The notes below the pieces were generated by a model, which was given only the letters and a program-made list of their open reading frames with translations, was not told where the DNA came from and did no database searches. A stretch of 59,962 nt of DNA from Deltaproteobacteria bacterium (GTDB lineage Bacteria; Desulfobacterota; Desulfuromonadia; Desulfuromonadales; Geopsychrobacteraceae), in assembly GCA_024280335.1 (NCBI GenBank), contig JAJRQI010000058.1, positions 1-59,962 of the forward strand. Direction: 5' to 3'. Below, one piece after another: positions 8,182 to 15,271 of this stretch; the first letter of the stretch is position 1, and each line of letters starts with the position of its first letter. The position numbers and the translations under genes are program-made.

Positions 8182-9114
8182 ATGACTGAACAGAATCAGC
8201 AGAGTTCACTTCTTGGGAAAATTGCCGCATATACTGAAATCTGGGCAAAGGATCCTCACTCAACGATCTTTGTCTCCCTCAGCGAAGCCTATCGAAAAAT
8301 GGGCATGCTGATTGATGCCAGGGATGTCGTGGAGAGGGGCTTGCTCAACAGCCCTTCTTTTTCCCCTGCACACGTTGTCCTGGCAAGGATTCTTTGTCAA
8401 CAGGGCGATTATCAAGGGTCTGAGGCCACCTTTCAGCGGGCAATAGAACTGGACAGTGCCAGCCTGGCGGCTCTAGTCGGTTATGCGCGGTTGAACATTC
8501 TGCTTGGTAATGAATCCCGCGCCAGGGACTTATTACTCGTAGCACGCGACCAGAGTCCGGCAAATTCGGTTATCAATAAACTGCTGCTCTCATTGCCCGC
8601 AGCACCTGAACCTGAACTAGAACCTGAACTAGAACCTGAGCCGGAACCTGAGGAGACAGTTGAGGAGCAAGAGCCTGTGCCTGAAGTGTCGGCTCCTCTG
8701 CCTTTAGCATCAGCAACTTTGGCGGAGTTGTATCTGAAGCAGGGGTTGGAAAAAGAAGCCCTCCATATGTATCGTCAGTTGTCGGTTCAAAAGCCGAACG
8801 ACCTGATGCTCAGGCGGCAGATTCGGATTTTGGAAGATCATTTTGCTGCTGTCGAAAATGAGACAGATGACCAACTTAAAGAAGAGCAGGGGTCGCAGCA
8901 GGACTCTGTCGAAGATTCCTCTGTCCCGCCAACTTCTGAACAACCTGTTGGAGACAACCCTGCGATAGTTGGCACCCTGGTCGCTGATGAGGACTCTGAA
9001 CCGAGTTCTGACCCAGCGCTTGTTGCGTCAGTCGATATGCCCGGTCAAGACAGGGTTCTGGAAACCTTGAATCAGTGGCTGGTTAATATCCAGCGAAGGA
9101 GAGGGGATGTTTAG
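8182..9114 (+). CDS. TPR-repeat protein with acidic Glu-Pro linker
   Basis: A 310-residue protein with tetratricopeptide repeats in the N-terminal ~130 residues (SEAYRKMGMLIDARDVVERG, then HVVLARILCQQGDYQGSEAT). A low-complexity linker of alternating Glu/Pro/Leu at about 142-165 comes from a near-perfect 12-bp DNA repeat. Another TPR follows near 175-205 (LAELYLKQGLEKEALHMYR), then an acidic tail. No signal peptide, so it is probably cytoplasmic. It has a good ribosome-binding site (AGAGGAG) and overlaps the roadblock gene by 8 bases, suggesting the two products work together, perhaps as a scaffold for GTPase signalling; that role is inference. Confidence 0.85.
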   Translation: MTEQNQQSSLLGKIAAYTEIWAKDPHSTIFVSLSEAYRKMGMLIDARDVVERGLLNSPSFSPAHVVLARILCQQGDYQGSEATFQRAIELDSASLAALVGYARLNILLGNESRARDLLLVARDQSPANSVINKLLLSLPAAPEPELEPELEPEPEPEETVEEQEPVPEVSAPLPLASATLAELYLKQGLEKEALHMYRQLSVQKPNDLMLRRQIRILEDHFAAVENETDDQLKEEQGSQQDSVEDSSVPPTSEQPVGDNPAIVGTLVADEDSEPSSDPALVASVDMPGQDRVLETLNQWLVNIQRRRGDV

Positions 9115-9466
9115 GAGTATTCTGGAAACAATTGTTACGGCAACTTCCGGTGGCGTCGGCGCGGTGTTGATGGGATACGACGGAATCGCTATCGATCAAT
9201 ATGTCAAGGAGGATGTGAGCCTTGACCTGAACTTGGTGGCAATTGAATATTCCAACGTTACCAAAGAAATCTGCAAGGCTGCGGAGATTCTGGATACTGG
9301 AAAGCTCCAAGAGGTCTCGATAAAAACGGAGTGCTTTTACGTGATCATTCATGCCCTGACGGATGAATATTTTGTCTCCCTGACCCTTTCGCGTGACGGA
9401 AATTACGGCCAAGGGCGTTACCTTTTGCTGCGCGAGGCTGGTGCTTTGCGTCGGGCACTGATTTAA
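9107..9466 (+). CDS. Roadblock/LC7-domain protein
   Basis: A 119-residue single-domain protein of the roadblock/LC7 superfamily, which includes the GTPase-activating protein MglB. The fold is visible in the opening helix, the strand pair around residues 17-28 ([14 protein letters not shown]), a central helix (residues 43-58) and the later strands ([20 protein letters not shown]). It follows the TPR gene with an 8-base overlap and precedes aroQ by 4 bases. A gene of this type at this site is known from Geobacter-like genomes, but its partner GTPase is not in the window. Confidence 0.85.
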   Translation: MFRSILETIVTATSGGVGAVLMGYDGIAIDQYVKEDVSLDLNLVAIEYSNVTKEICKAAEILDTGKLQEVSIKTECFYVIIHALTDEYFVSLTLSRDGNYGQGRYLLLREAGALRRALI

Positions 9467-9470
9467 AACG

Positions 9471-9953
9471 ATGAAAATTCTGGTATTGAACGGACCAAAT
9501 CTGAACCTGTTGGGGACTCGCGAGCCGGAGATTTACGGGCAGCAGACGCTTGCTGAAATCATGCAGGCGTTGACCGAAGAGGCTGTTGCCTGTGGGGTCA
9601 GCATTGAAACACAGCAGTCAAATCATGAAGGCGAATTGATTGATCAGGTACAACGGGCCGGACGTGAATCCTTTAATGGCATTATAATCAACCCCGGTGG
9701 CTACACCCATACCAGTGTGGCGTTGCGTGATGCGATTGCCGCTGTCGGGCTGCCGACGGTCGAGGTACATCTGTCGAATATTCACGCCCGCGAAGAATTT
9801 CGACGGCATTCCTATATTGCTCCGGTTGCCGTGGGGCAGATCTGTGGCTTAGGTCCTGTCGGCTACAGTCTCGCATTGCGGGCCTTGATAAGTAGAGATT
9901 CTAACTGGAGGCTGTCCGAGAATAGGGACCGTAGCGAGAAACCGACTGATTGA
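9471..9953 (+). CDS. aroQ: Type II 3-dehydroquinate dehydratase
   Basis: Dodecameric type II dehydroquinase of the shikimate pathway. The active-site lid holds R17 and Y22 ([13 protein letters not shown]); [25 protein letters not shown] and [14 protein letters not shown] complete the site. At 160 residues it is 10-15 longer than usual. The extra C-terminal residues (from about [16 protein letters not shown]) are encoded by the left arm of the quasi-palindrome at 9902-10073, so the natural end seems to have been replaced by inserted DNA. The core is intact and the enzyme is probably active. Confidence 0.93.
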   Translation: MKILVLNGPNLNLLGTREPEIYGQQTLAEIMQALTEEAVACGVSIETQQSNHEGELIDQVQRAGRESFNGIIINPGGYTHTSVALRDAIAAVGLPTVEVHLSNIHAREEFRRHSYIAPVAVGQICGLGPVGYSLALRALISRDSNWRLSENRDRSEKPTD

Positions 9954-10073
9954 GGTCAGATTTTCGCAGGTTTGAGAGCGAATAGCACCGCTATTTGTCG
10001 AAAACATGCGGAAATATGGACCGATCAGACGGTTTCGCAGCAGGCTCTTCTATTGTCGGACAGCCTCCTAGCA
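9902..10073. repeat. ~170-bp quasi-palindromic element at the aroQ/peptidase junction
   Basis: Arms are symmetrical about base 9988. GGAGGCTGTCCGA (9907-9919) faces TCGGACAGCCTCC (10056-10068). GCGAGAAACCGACTGAT (9934-9950) faces ATCAGACGGTTTCGC (10024-10038). The centre is AATAGC-ACC-GCTATT (9981-9995). As RNA or extruded DNA it would form one long imperfect hairpin. It supplies the last ~17 codons of aroQ and ends just before the ribosome-binding site of the next gene. It may be a MITE or a BIME-like repeat; no other copy was noticed here. Confidence 0.75.
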
Positions 10074-10084
10074 GAGGGGAATGC

Positions 10085-11164
10085 GTGATCGGCAGCAGAG
10101 GTGATTCAATCCGGCAACTGATGCTTGCCGAAGGGGTGGATGCGTTAGTCCTGCTCGGTCTCCCGAATATACGCTACCTGTGCGGTTTTTCCGGCACCGA
10201 TGGCGTTTTGATAGTCGCTGCCGACAAGTCACTTTTCTTGACCGATTCTCGTTATGCCTCTCAGGCAAAAAATCAAGTCTGTGCCGATCAGATTATCTGT
10301 TACAAAAACAAGTTTACCCGGTTGATTGAGGAACTGACGCAGAACCAGATGAAACGGGTCGGTTTTGATGCGGATGTGATGAGTGTTGCAACCTTTAACG
10401 AGTTGCAAACGTTGGCCTCAGACAGTATTGAATGGTATCCGATCAGCGAGAAACTTCGGTCCTTGCGAACCATCAAGTCAACCGAAGAACTGCAACTATT
10501 ACGTCAAGCGGCAAGCTTGAACCTGGACGCTTTCGCGGAAATACTCCCTTTGATCAAACCTGGAGTTTCAGAGCGACAAATTGCCTTGGAGCTTGAGTTT
10601 GCCTTAAAGCGGCGCGGAGGTGAAGTTACTGCTTTTGATTTTATCGTCGCCTCCGGTGAGCGTGGGGCGTTGCCTCACGGTGTTGCCAGTGAGAAACTGC
10701 TGCAAAAAGGGGAGTTGGTGACGATCGATTTTGGCACCCGGGTGGCCGGCTACCATTCTGATGAAACCGTCACCCTGGCGATCGGCAAAATTGACGGAAA
10801 CCTTCGACAAATTTTTGATATCGTGTTAAAAGCTCATGATTTGGCGTTAGAGGCAATTCAGCCGGGGATGTTAATCTGTGAATTGGATGCCGTAGCCCGT
10901 GATTATATCGCAGGCCAGGGGTATGCTGAATATTTCGGGCACGGCTTGGGGCATGGCGTCGGCTTGGAGGTTCACGAATATCCGGCAGTCTCGGCAAAAA
11001 ACCTGGAGCCGTTACAGGAGGGGATGGTTGTTACCATTGAACCGGGTGTTTATATCCCTGGTACCGGCGGGGTCAGAATCGAAGATACCGTCGTGGTCAC
11101 TGCCGATGGATATGCCGCTTTGACTGCGATTCCAAAACAATTCAAGCAACTTGCTGTAAGCTGA
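10085..11164 (+). CDS. M24-family Xaa-Pro peptidase
   Basis: Cytoplasmic creatinase/prolidase-fold dimetal peptidase acting on Xaa-Pro bonds. The C-terminal catalytic half shows the metal ligands in order: TIDFGTRVAGYHSDET (two Asp), GHGLGHGVGLEVHE (His), TIEPGVYIPGTGGVRIED (two Glu). The N-terminal half is the creatinase-N domain (LGLPNIRYLCGFSGTDG). GTG 10085 is chosen because AGGGGA lies just upstream and gives 359 residues, the usual size; the longer frame from 9995 would read through the palindromic element. PepP and PepQ subfamilies cannot be separated by eye. Confidence 0.9.
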   Translation: MIGSRGDSIRQLMLAEGVDALVLLGLPNIRYLCGFSGTDGVLIVAADKSLFLTDSRYASQAKNQVCADQIICYKNKFTRLIEELTQNQMKRVGFDADVMSVATFNELQTLASDSIEWYPISEKLRSLRTIKSTEELQLLRQAASLNLDAFAEILPLIKPGVSERQIALELEFALKRRGGEVTAFDFIVASGERGALPHGVASEKLLQKGELVTIDFGTRVAGYHSDETVTLAIGKIDGNLRQIFDIVLKAHDLALEAIQPGMLICELDAVARDYIAGQGYAEYFGHGLGHGVGLEVHEYPAVSAKNLEPLQEGMVVTIEPGVYIPGTGGVRIEDTVVVTADGYAALTAIPKQFKQLAVS

Positions 11165-11302
11165 TAACTGCACAGAGCGCAATGTGAATCCCAGGATGTC
11201 GGACCGCCTCCTGGCTGCCGGAGTGCGCCTCGTTTTTTTAGTAATGCCTGGATCAGTGGCTGGTAAACCGATTCAGAAAAACTTCCGTAGGAGGAAAATG
11301 TA

Positions 11303-11770
11303 ATGGAAATAAAAGACCTGAAAAGTCTGATCAAGATGGTGACTGATACAGATATCACCGAATTCAAGCTGGAAAGCAAAGAGGAGAAAATTCTCATCAG
11401 GCGTGGCCCGGAAAAAGAGATCGTGCAACTTGCTGCTCCGATAGCCGCTCCGGTTGCTGCGCCCGCCGCGTTGGTCGCTCCGGTTGCAGGTCTGCCCGCC
11501 GCCGCGACTGTTCCGGCTGCAAACGATAAATACGATGCCATTCCATCCCCGATTGTCGGCACTTTCTATCGCAAACCTTCGCCCGATGCGGCGGTCTTTT
11601 GTAAAGTGGGTGATGTCATTGACGCTGGACAGATTCTTTGCCTGGTCGAAGCGATGAAAATGTTCAACGAAATCGAGGCAGAATTTAAGTGCAAAATCGT
11701 CGAAATCGTCAAGGATGACGCCGCACCGGTTGAGTACGGCGAAACCCTGTTTTTTGTCGAGCGGCTCTGA
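11303..11770 (+). CDS. accB: Biotin carboxyl carrier protein of acetyl-CoA carboxylase
   Basis: Carries biotin between the carboxylase and carboxyltransferase of acetyl-CoA carboxylase, the first step of fatty acid synthesis. The N-terminal ~35 residues are the AccC-binding segment. An Ala/Pro linker (about 45-72) follows, then the biotinyl domain with the EAMKM motif; the biotinylated lysine is K119. Length 155 is standard. It has a strong ribosome-binding site (AGGAGG). accC follows 77 bases later, as in most bacteria. Confidence 0.96.
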   Translation: MEIKDLKSLIKMVTDTDITEFKLESKEEKILIRRGPEKEIVQLAAPIAAPVAAPAALVAPVAGLPAAATVPAANDKYDAIPSPIVGTFYRKPSPDAAVFCKVGDVIDAGQILCLVEAMKMFNEIEAEFKCKIVEIVKDDAAPVEYGETLFFVERL

Positions 11771-11847
11771 TCCCGGCGAACGGCTGTTTAAAGTATAAGA
11801 ACCTTGACCGGTCTTTCGTTGATCGGTTTGCCATGGAGTCATAGACG

Positions 11848-13185
11848 ATGTTTCACAAAATACTGATAGCCAATCGCGGGGAGATCGCCCTGCGGATTAT
11901 CCGGGCCTGTAAAGAGCTGGGGATCAAAACTGTGGCGATCCATTCCGATGTTGACAGCGAGGCCTTGCACGTCAGTCTGGCGGATGAAAGCATCTGCATC
12001 GGACCGGCTGCCAGTGCCGACAGTTACCTTAATATGAAAGTCATTATCAGCGCCGCTCAGTTGGCCGACGCTGATGCCATCCATCCCGGTTACGGTTTTC
12101 TCTCGGAAAATGCTGAATTTGCCGAAATCTGTGAGCAGTGCGGGATCACCTTTATCGGCCCGACTGCTGAGAATATGCGCCGGATGGGTGACAAAATCAG
12201 CGCACGGCAAACGGTCACTGAAGCTGGTGTGCCGATTCTGCCCGGAACCAATGAGAGCATTGAGACTGCCGAGGAAGCGCAGAAAATTGCTGACGAGATC
12301 GGCTACCCGGTTATCATCAAAGCCTCTGCCGGTGGCGGCGGCCGCGGGATGAAAATCGTCCATTCTCCCGCATCCTTGGCGAACGCCTTGGCCACTGCGC
12401 GGGCCGAAGCGCAGGCGGGTTTCGGCAAAGCCGATGTTTATATCGAGAAATTCTGCGAACACCCGCGGCATGTTGAAATCCAGATTCTGGGAGATAAACA
12501 TGGCAACGTGATTCATCTCGGCGAACGGGATTGTTCCATCCAACGACGCCATCAAAAATTGATTGAAGAAGCGCCCTGTCCGGTGCTGACCCCGGAGTTG
12601 CGTGAACGGATGGGCGCCTGTGCCGTTGCCGCAGCCAAATCGGTCGGTTACTCCAGCGTCGGAACCGTGGAATATCTGCTCGATACCGACGGCAGTTTCT
12701 ATTTTATGGAGATGAATACCCGAGTTCAGGTTGAGCATCCGGTCACCGAAATGGTCACCGGTGTCGATATCATCAAAGAACAGATCAACTCTGCGGCCGG
12801 GCTCCCTTTGCGCTACAAACAATCCGATATTAAAATTACTGGGCACGCCATCGAGTGTCGCATCAACGCCGAAGACCCGGAAAAATTCACGCCCTTCCCG
12901 GGAACCATCACCGGTTATCATACCCCTGGCGGAATGGGGGTACGGGTCGAAAGTGCCATGTACCACCAGTACACGGTTTTGCCGCACTACGATTCAATGA
13001 TCGGTAAGCTGATCGTGCATGCCGAAAACCGCGAAGAAGCGATCAAGCGGATGGCCAGTGCCCTGGATGAGTACATCATTGAAGGGATTAAAACCACCAT
13101 TCCGTTTCATCAGAAAATGATGGCCAACAAAGAATTCAACGACGGTGATTTTGATACCAATTTCCTTGAGCGGACTAAAATTTAA
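11848..13185 (+). CDS. accC: Biotin carboxylase subunit of acetyl-CoA carboxylase
   Basis: ATP-grasp enzyme that carboxylates biotin on AccB. Residues 1-115 form the biotin carboxylase N-domain ([17 protein letters not shown]). The glycine-rich ATP loop is near 160-168 ([10 protein letters not shown]). Metal and bicarbonate residues lie in [14 protein letters not shown]. The C-domain ends at residue 445, the normal length. Its N-domain is close in sequence to that of the pyruvate carboxylase at 23.8 kb, but it lacks any carboxyltransferase or carrier domain. Confidence 0.96.
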   Translation: MFHKILIANRGEIALRIIRACKELGIKTVAIHSDVDSEALHVSLADESICIGPAASADSYLNMKVIISAAQLADADAIHPGYGFLSENAEFAEICEQCGITFIGPTAENMRRMGDKISARQTVTEAGVPILPGTNESIETAEEAQKIADEIGYPVIIKASAGGGGRGMKIVHSPASLANALATARAEAQAGFGKADVYIEKFCEHPRHVEIQILGDKHGNVIHLGERDCSIQRRHQKLIEEAPCPVLTPELRERMGACAVAAAKSVGYSSVGTVEYLLDTDGSFYFMEMNTRVQVEHPVTEMVTGVDIIKEQINSAAGLPLRYKQSDIKITGHAIECRINAEDPEKFTPFPGTITGYHTPGGMGVRVESAMYHQYTVLPHYDSMIGKLIVHAENREEAIKRMASALDEYIIEGIKTTIPFHQKMMANKEFNDGDFDTNFLERTKI

Positions 13186-13194
13186 TTGGTCATC

Positions 13195-13220
13195 GGCAGG
13201 CGGAGCTTTCTCCGCCTGCC
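13195..13220 (+). terminator. GC-rich hairpin after accC
   Basis: GGCAGGCGGAG-CTTT-CTCCGCCTGCC is a perfect 11-bp stem with a 4-base loop starting 10 bases after the accC stop. No T-run follows, so it may act as a 3' stabiliser or a weak terminator. Its position argues against the longer mqnA reading frame that begins at 13186. Confidence 0.6.
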
Positions 13221-13248
13221 GTCCTCCCGCCGCCAGAGTCCAATAGCT

Positions 13249-14112
13249 ATGAGTGCTGCAACCGGATTGACCTTAGGCCATATTCCCTATTTGAACTGTG
13301 TGCCCTTTTTCTACTATCTGAAAAAAGAGGGTTTTCAGGGTCAGTTGGTGTCAGGGGTTCCCGCAGAACTCAATCAAATGCTGCAAAGCGGTCAACTTGA
13401 CATCAGTCCTTCCTCCTCCTTTGAATATGCCCGCAACTGGCGGGATTATGTCCTGCTTCCCGGCCATTCGATCTCTTCCATCGGCAAGGTTCATAGCGTA
13501 TTACTGTTCAGCCCCGTTGCCTTGGCCGAACTTGAAGGACGGCAGATTGTTATTACCGGGGAGTCCGCAACCTCAATCAATTTGCTGCGCATTATCTTGC
13601 GCGAATTTCAGGGATTAACGGATGTCGTGGACGCAGTTTCAGACCGGTCGGTTGAACAAGAAATCTCGGCAGGGCGACCCGCGTTGCTGATCGGTGATCG
13701 GGCACTACGCTTGGCCGAAGCGCTCCCTGCAGGGATACGAACCTATGACCTTGGGGAGATCTGGCACCAAGAAACCGGACTCCCCTTTGTTTTTGCGCTT
13801 TGGATGATCCGCCGTGATGTGATAACGCAGTTTTCACCACTTTTGTCCCGACTTACAGAACAGCTAACCCGGTCTTGCCGGCAGGTTTTGAATAATTCAG
13901 CAGAATTGGCCGTATCGATAGCATCCTCCGCAGGTCTGACCGCACCGCTGATTGATAACTATTGGCACAGCATGGATTATCGCCTGGAAGATGAGCATAT
14001 TGAAGGGTTGCAACTCTTATTTCAACTCTGCGTGAAACACAAGCTGCTCAGTGAAAACCCACCACTCGATTTCTTCACCGCAAATCCCACAGAAACAGCG
14101 ATTTCAGGTTGA
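13249..14112 (+). CDS. mqnA: Chorismate dehydratase MqnA (futalosine menaquinone pathway)
   Basis: Removes water from chorismate to give 3-enolpyruvoylbenzoate, the first step of the futalosine route to menaquinone. The fold is that of a periplasmic-binding-protein-like enzyme. The family signature opens the protein (LGHIPYLNCVPFFYYL), and SSFEYARNW plus PSLPFVFALWM-like segments (here GLPFVFALWMIR) follow. ATG 13249 gives 287 residues; the frame upstream lies in the accC hairpin. It sits downstream of shikimate genes, which supply its substrate. The stop overlaps the promoter of tRNA-Leu. Confidence 0.9.
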   Translation: MSAATGLTLGHIPYLNCVPFFYYLKKEGFQGQLVSGVPAELNQMLQSGQLDISPSSSFEYARNWRDYVLLPGHSISSIGKVHSVLLFSPVALAELEGRQIVITGESATSINLLRIILREFQGLTDVVDAVSDRSVEQEISAGRPALLIGDRALRLAEALPAGIRTYDLGEIWHQETGLPFVFALWMIRRDVITQFSPLLSRLTEQLTRSCRQVLNNSAELAVSIASSAGLTAPLIDNYWHSMDYRLEDEHIEGLQLLFQLCVKHKLLSENPPLDFFTANPTETAISG

Positions 14113-14136
14113 CAGCCCCCAAAGATTCACTAAGAT
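14109..14136 (+). promoter_or_regulatory. Sigma-70 promoter for tRNA-Leu
   Basis: TTGACA (14109-14114), 16-bp spacer, TAAGAT (14131-14136), ending 10 bases before the tRNA. The -35 box contains the TGA stop of mqnA, so the two genes are packed as tightly as possible. Confidence 0.7.
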
Positions 14137-14146
14137 AGGGCAACTC

Positions 14147-14233
14147 GCCCGGGTGGCGGAACTGGTAGACGCAAGGGACTTAAAATCCCTCGGGAGCAAT
14201 CCTGTACGAGTTCGATTCTCGTCCCGGGTACCA
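14147..14233 (+). tRNA. tRNA-Leu (anticodon UAA)
   Basis: An 87-nt class II tRNA. The acceptor stem GCCCGGG pairs with CCCGGGT, with one G-U at the end. D-arm GGCGGAACTGGTAGACGC. Anticodon stem AGGGA/TCCCT around CTTAAAA, giving UAA at 14181-14183. A long variable arm typical of tRNA-Leu is present. T-arm ACGAG-TTCGATT-CTCGT. The CCA end is encoded. A decayed copy of the same gene lies 2.8 kb downstream on the same strand. Confidence 0.97.
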
Positions 14234-14239
14234 TTTGAA

Positions 14240-14282
14240 AACAGCTACTTAGCCTTTTTGGTTGGGTAGCTGTTTTTGTTTT
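14240..14282 (+). terminator. Terminator after tRNA-Leu
   Basis: ACAGCTAC (14241-14248) pairs with GTAGCTGT (14266-14273) and is followed by TTTTGTTTT. The same layout with similar loop text follows the decayed tRNA copy at 17.0 kb. Confidence 0.85.
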
Positions 14283-14342
14283 CAGGTATACTCTCAGGTA
14301 TACTTTGACTTTTAATGGCCCGTAATTGTCCCTGGAATACTT

Positions 14343-14360
14343 AAGGCCCGCCGGGGCCTT
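14343..14360 (-). terminator. Possible terminator hairpin of hicAB
   Basis: AAGGCCC-GCCG-GGGCCTT is a 7-bp inverted repeat about 26 bases beyond the hicB stop. It lacks a clear U-run on the minus strand, so termination is only possible. Confidence 0.4.
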
Positions 14361-14385
14361 GGGCGGACAATGCAGGTTGCGTAGC

Positions 14386-14721
14386 TCAATTGTGTGCGGC
14401 CTGATCCAGGGTTTCGACGACCCATTGGTTGAGGCTTTTGCCGTTTGCTGCGGCGGCGCTGGCGATGTCGGCATGCAGGCTGGTGGGGACGCGAATGTTG
14501 AATTTGCCGGAATATTCTTTTTTGGGTTCGATGCCTTCTTCTTGGCACATCTCAAGGAATACCTTGAGTGAAATGGCACCCTCTTTTTTGAGGCTTTCGA
14601 TGTCTTTGGCGTAAAAGTCGGCACCGCCGTTGAGTCCGACAAATTCACCGCGAAACATTTCAATGTCGGGATCGTAGGCGATAACGGCTCGATAGTCGTT
14701 GATTTTGATTGTGTTCATCAT
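14386..14721 (-). CDS. hicB: HicB-family antitoxin
   Basis: Antitoxin of the HicAB type II system. It has an N-terminal partial RNase-H-like fold (YRAVIAYDPDIEMFRGEFVGL, shortened here to key residues Y-DPD-GEF) and a C-terminal ribbon-helix-helix DNA-binding domain (SGKFNIRVPTSLHADIASAA, NGKSLNQWVVETL). From ATG 14721, which has GAGGTG about 5 bases upstream, it is 111 residues. It overlaps hicA by 4 bases, in the usual toxin-first order. It should neutralise HicA and repress the operon by binding near the promoter. Confidence 0.92.
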   Translation of the reverse strand: MMNTIKINDYRAVIAYDPDIEMFRGEFVGLNGGADFYAKDIESLKKEGAISLKVFLEMCQEEGIEPKKEYSGKFNIRVPTSLHADIASAAAANGKSLNQWVVETLDQAAHN

Positions 14722-14972
14722 GGTGTCACCTCGTTTTCTTTTAACCATTGACGGATTGCGGCCACTGCGCCTTTGTCGGTGTTGGGCGATGGGTGCGGTC
14801 GGTGAAACACGCGGCGCTCACCAAATAATCGCACACCTACACGGGACCCTTCTCGCTCGCTGATTTCTGCACCTAGCTCAACCAGCAGCGCTTCGATGTC
14901 GCGCCACTTGATGTTTGCGCTTACGGGGCGGGAGAAGATCAGTTCAAGGGTTTTCTGGTGTTTGCGCTTCAC
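14718..14972 (-). CDS. hicA: HicA-family mRNA interferase toxin
   Basis: Small dsRBD-fold toxin that cleaves mRNA in translating cells. It is 84 residues from GTG 14972. The family features are W23-R-D (KWRDIEALLVELGAE), a basic Ser/Arg strand (REGSRVGVRL), and the catalytic histidine segment VFHRPHPSPNTDKGAV. Usual HicA is 60-85 residues, so it is complete. It lies between an intact and a decayed tRNA-Leu, fitting an acquired island. Confidence 0.92.
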   Translation of the reverse strand: MKRKHQKTLELIFSRPVSANIKWRDIEALLVELGAEISEREGSRVGVRLFGERRVFHRPHPSPNTDKGAVAAIRQWLKENEVTP

Positions 14973-14978
14973 AATCTG

Positions 14979-15006
14979 ATGGTACCATATTTTAGTACCG
15001 CGTCAA
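14979..15006 (-). promoter_or_regulatory. Putative hicAB promoter and operator
   Basis: On the minus strand TTGACG (15001-15006) could be the -35 box; the -10 is poor. Immediately downstream is an inverted repeat, GGTAC-N9-GTACC (14981-14999), just before the hicA start. This is a natural place for HicB or HicAB autorepression. Confidence 0.45.
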
Positions 15007-15271
15007 GGTGAAGAGTTCAGTAGGGGCTTGGGTTTCCTCTTCTCGCTCTTTCTTTGATGCGTTACTTGTTGGTTGTTGAGGTCTGACCCTCATTATTCTG
15101 TTTGGGATGGCTATGAAGCCAGAAGTGTCAATATTGACTTGATGAAAAGCAAATATTTGCATTGAGAAAATACTTGAAAGTTTAGGGGGATAGATATTAT
15201 AGTACCGTCTAATATGAATTTACTTTCCTCTTTTGCTCTAGGCAGAGGGAAACAACGGGAGATCTTTAATT

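Noticed and set aside
9995-10084. Longer start for the M24 peptidase
   Set aside because: The extra 30 residues come from the right arm of the palindromic element and lack a ribosome-binding site.
11839-12987. 382-codon minus-strand frame opposite accC
   Set aside because: A shadow of the accC coding strand caused by codon bias; accC is certain.
14130-14663. 177-codon minus-strand reading frame
   Set aside because: It runs antisense through tRNA-Leu and in another frame of hicB; the product has no recognisable fold.
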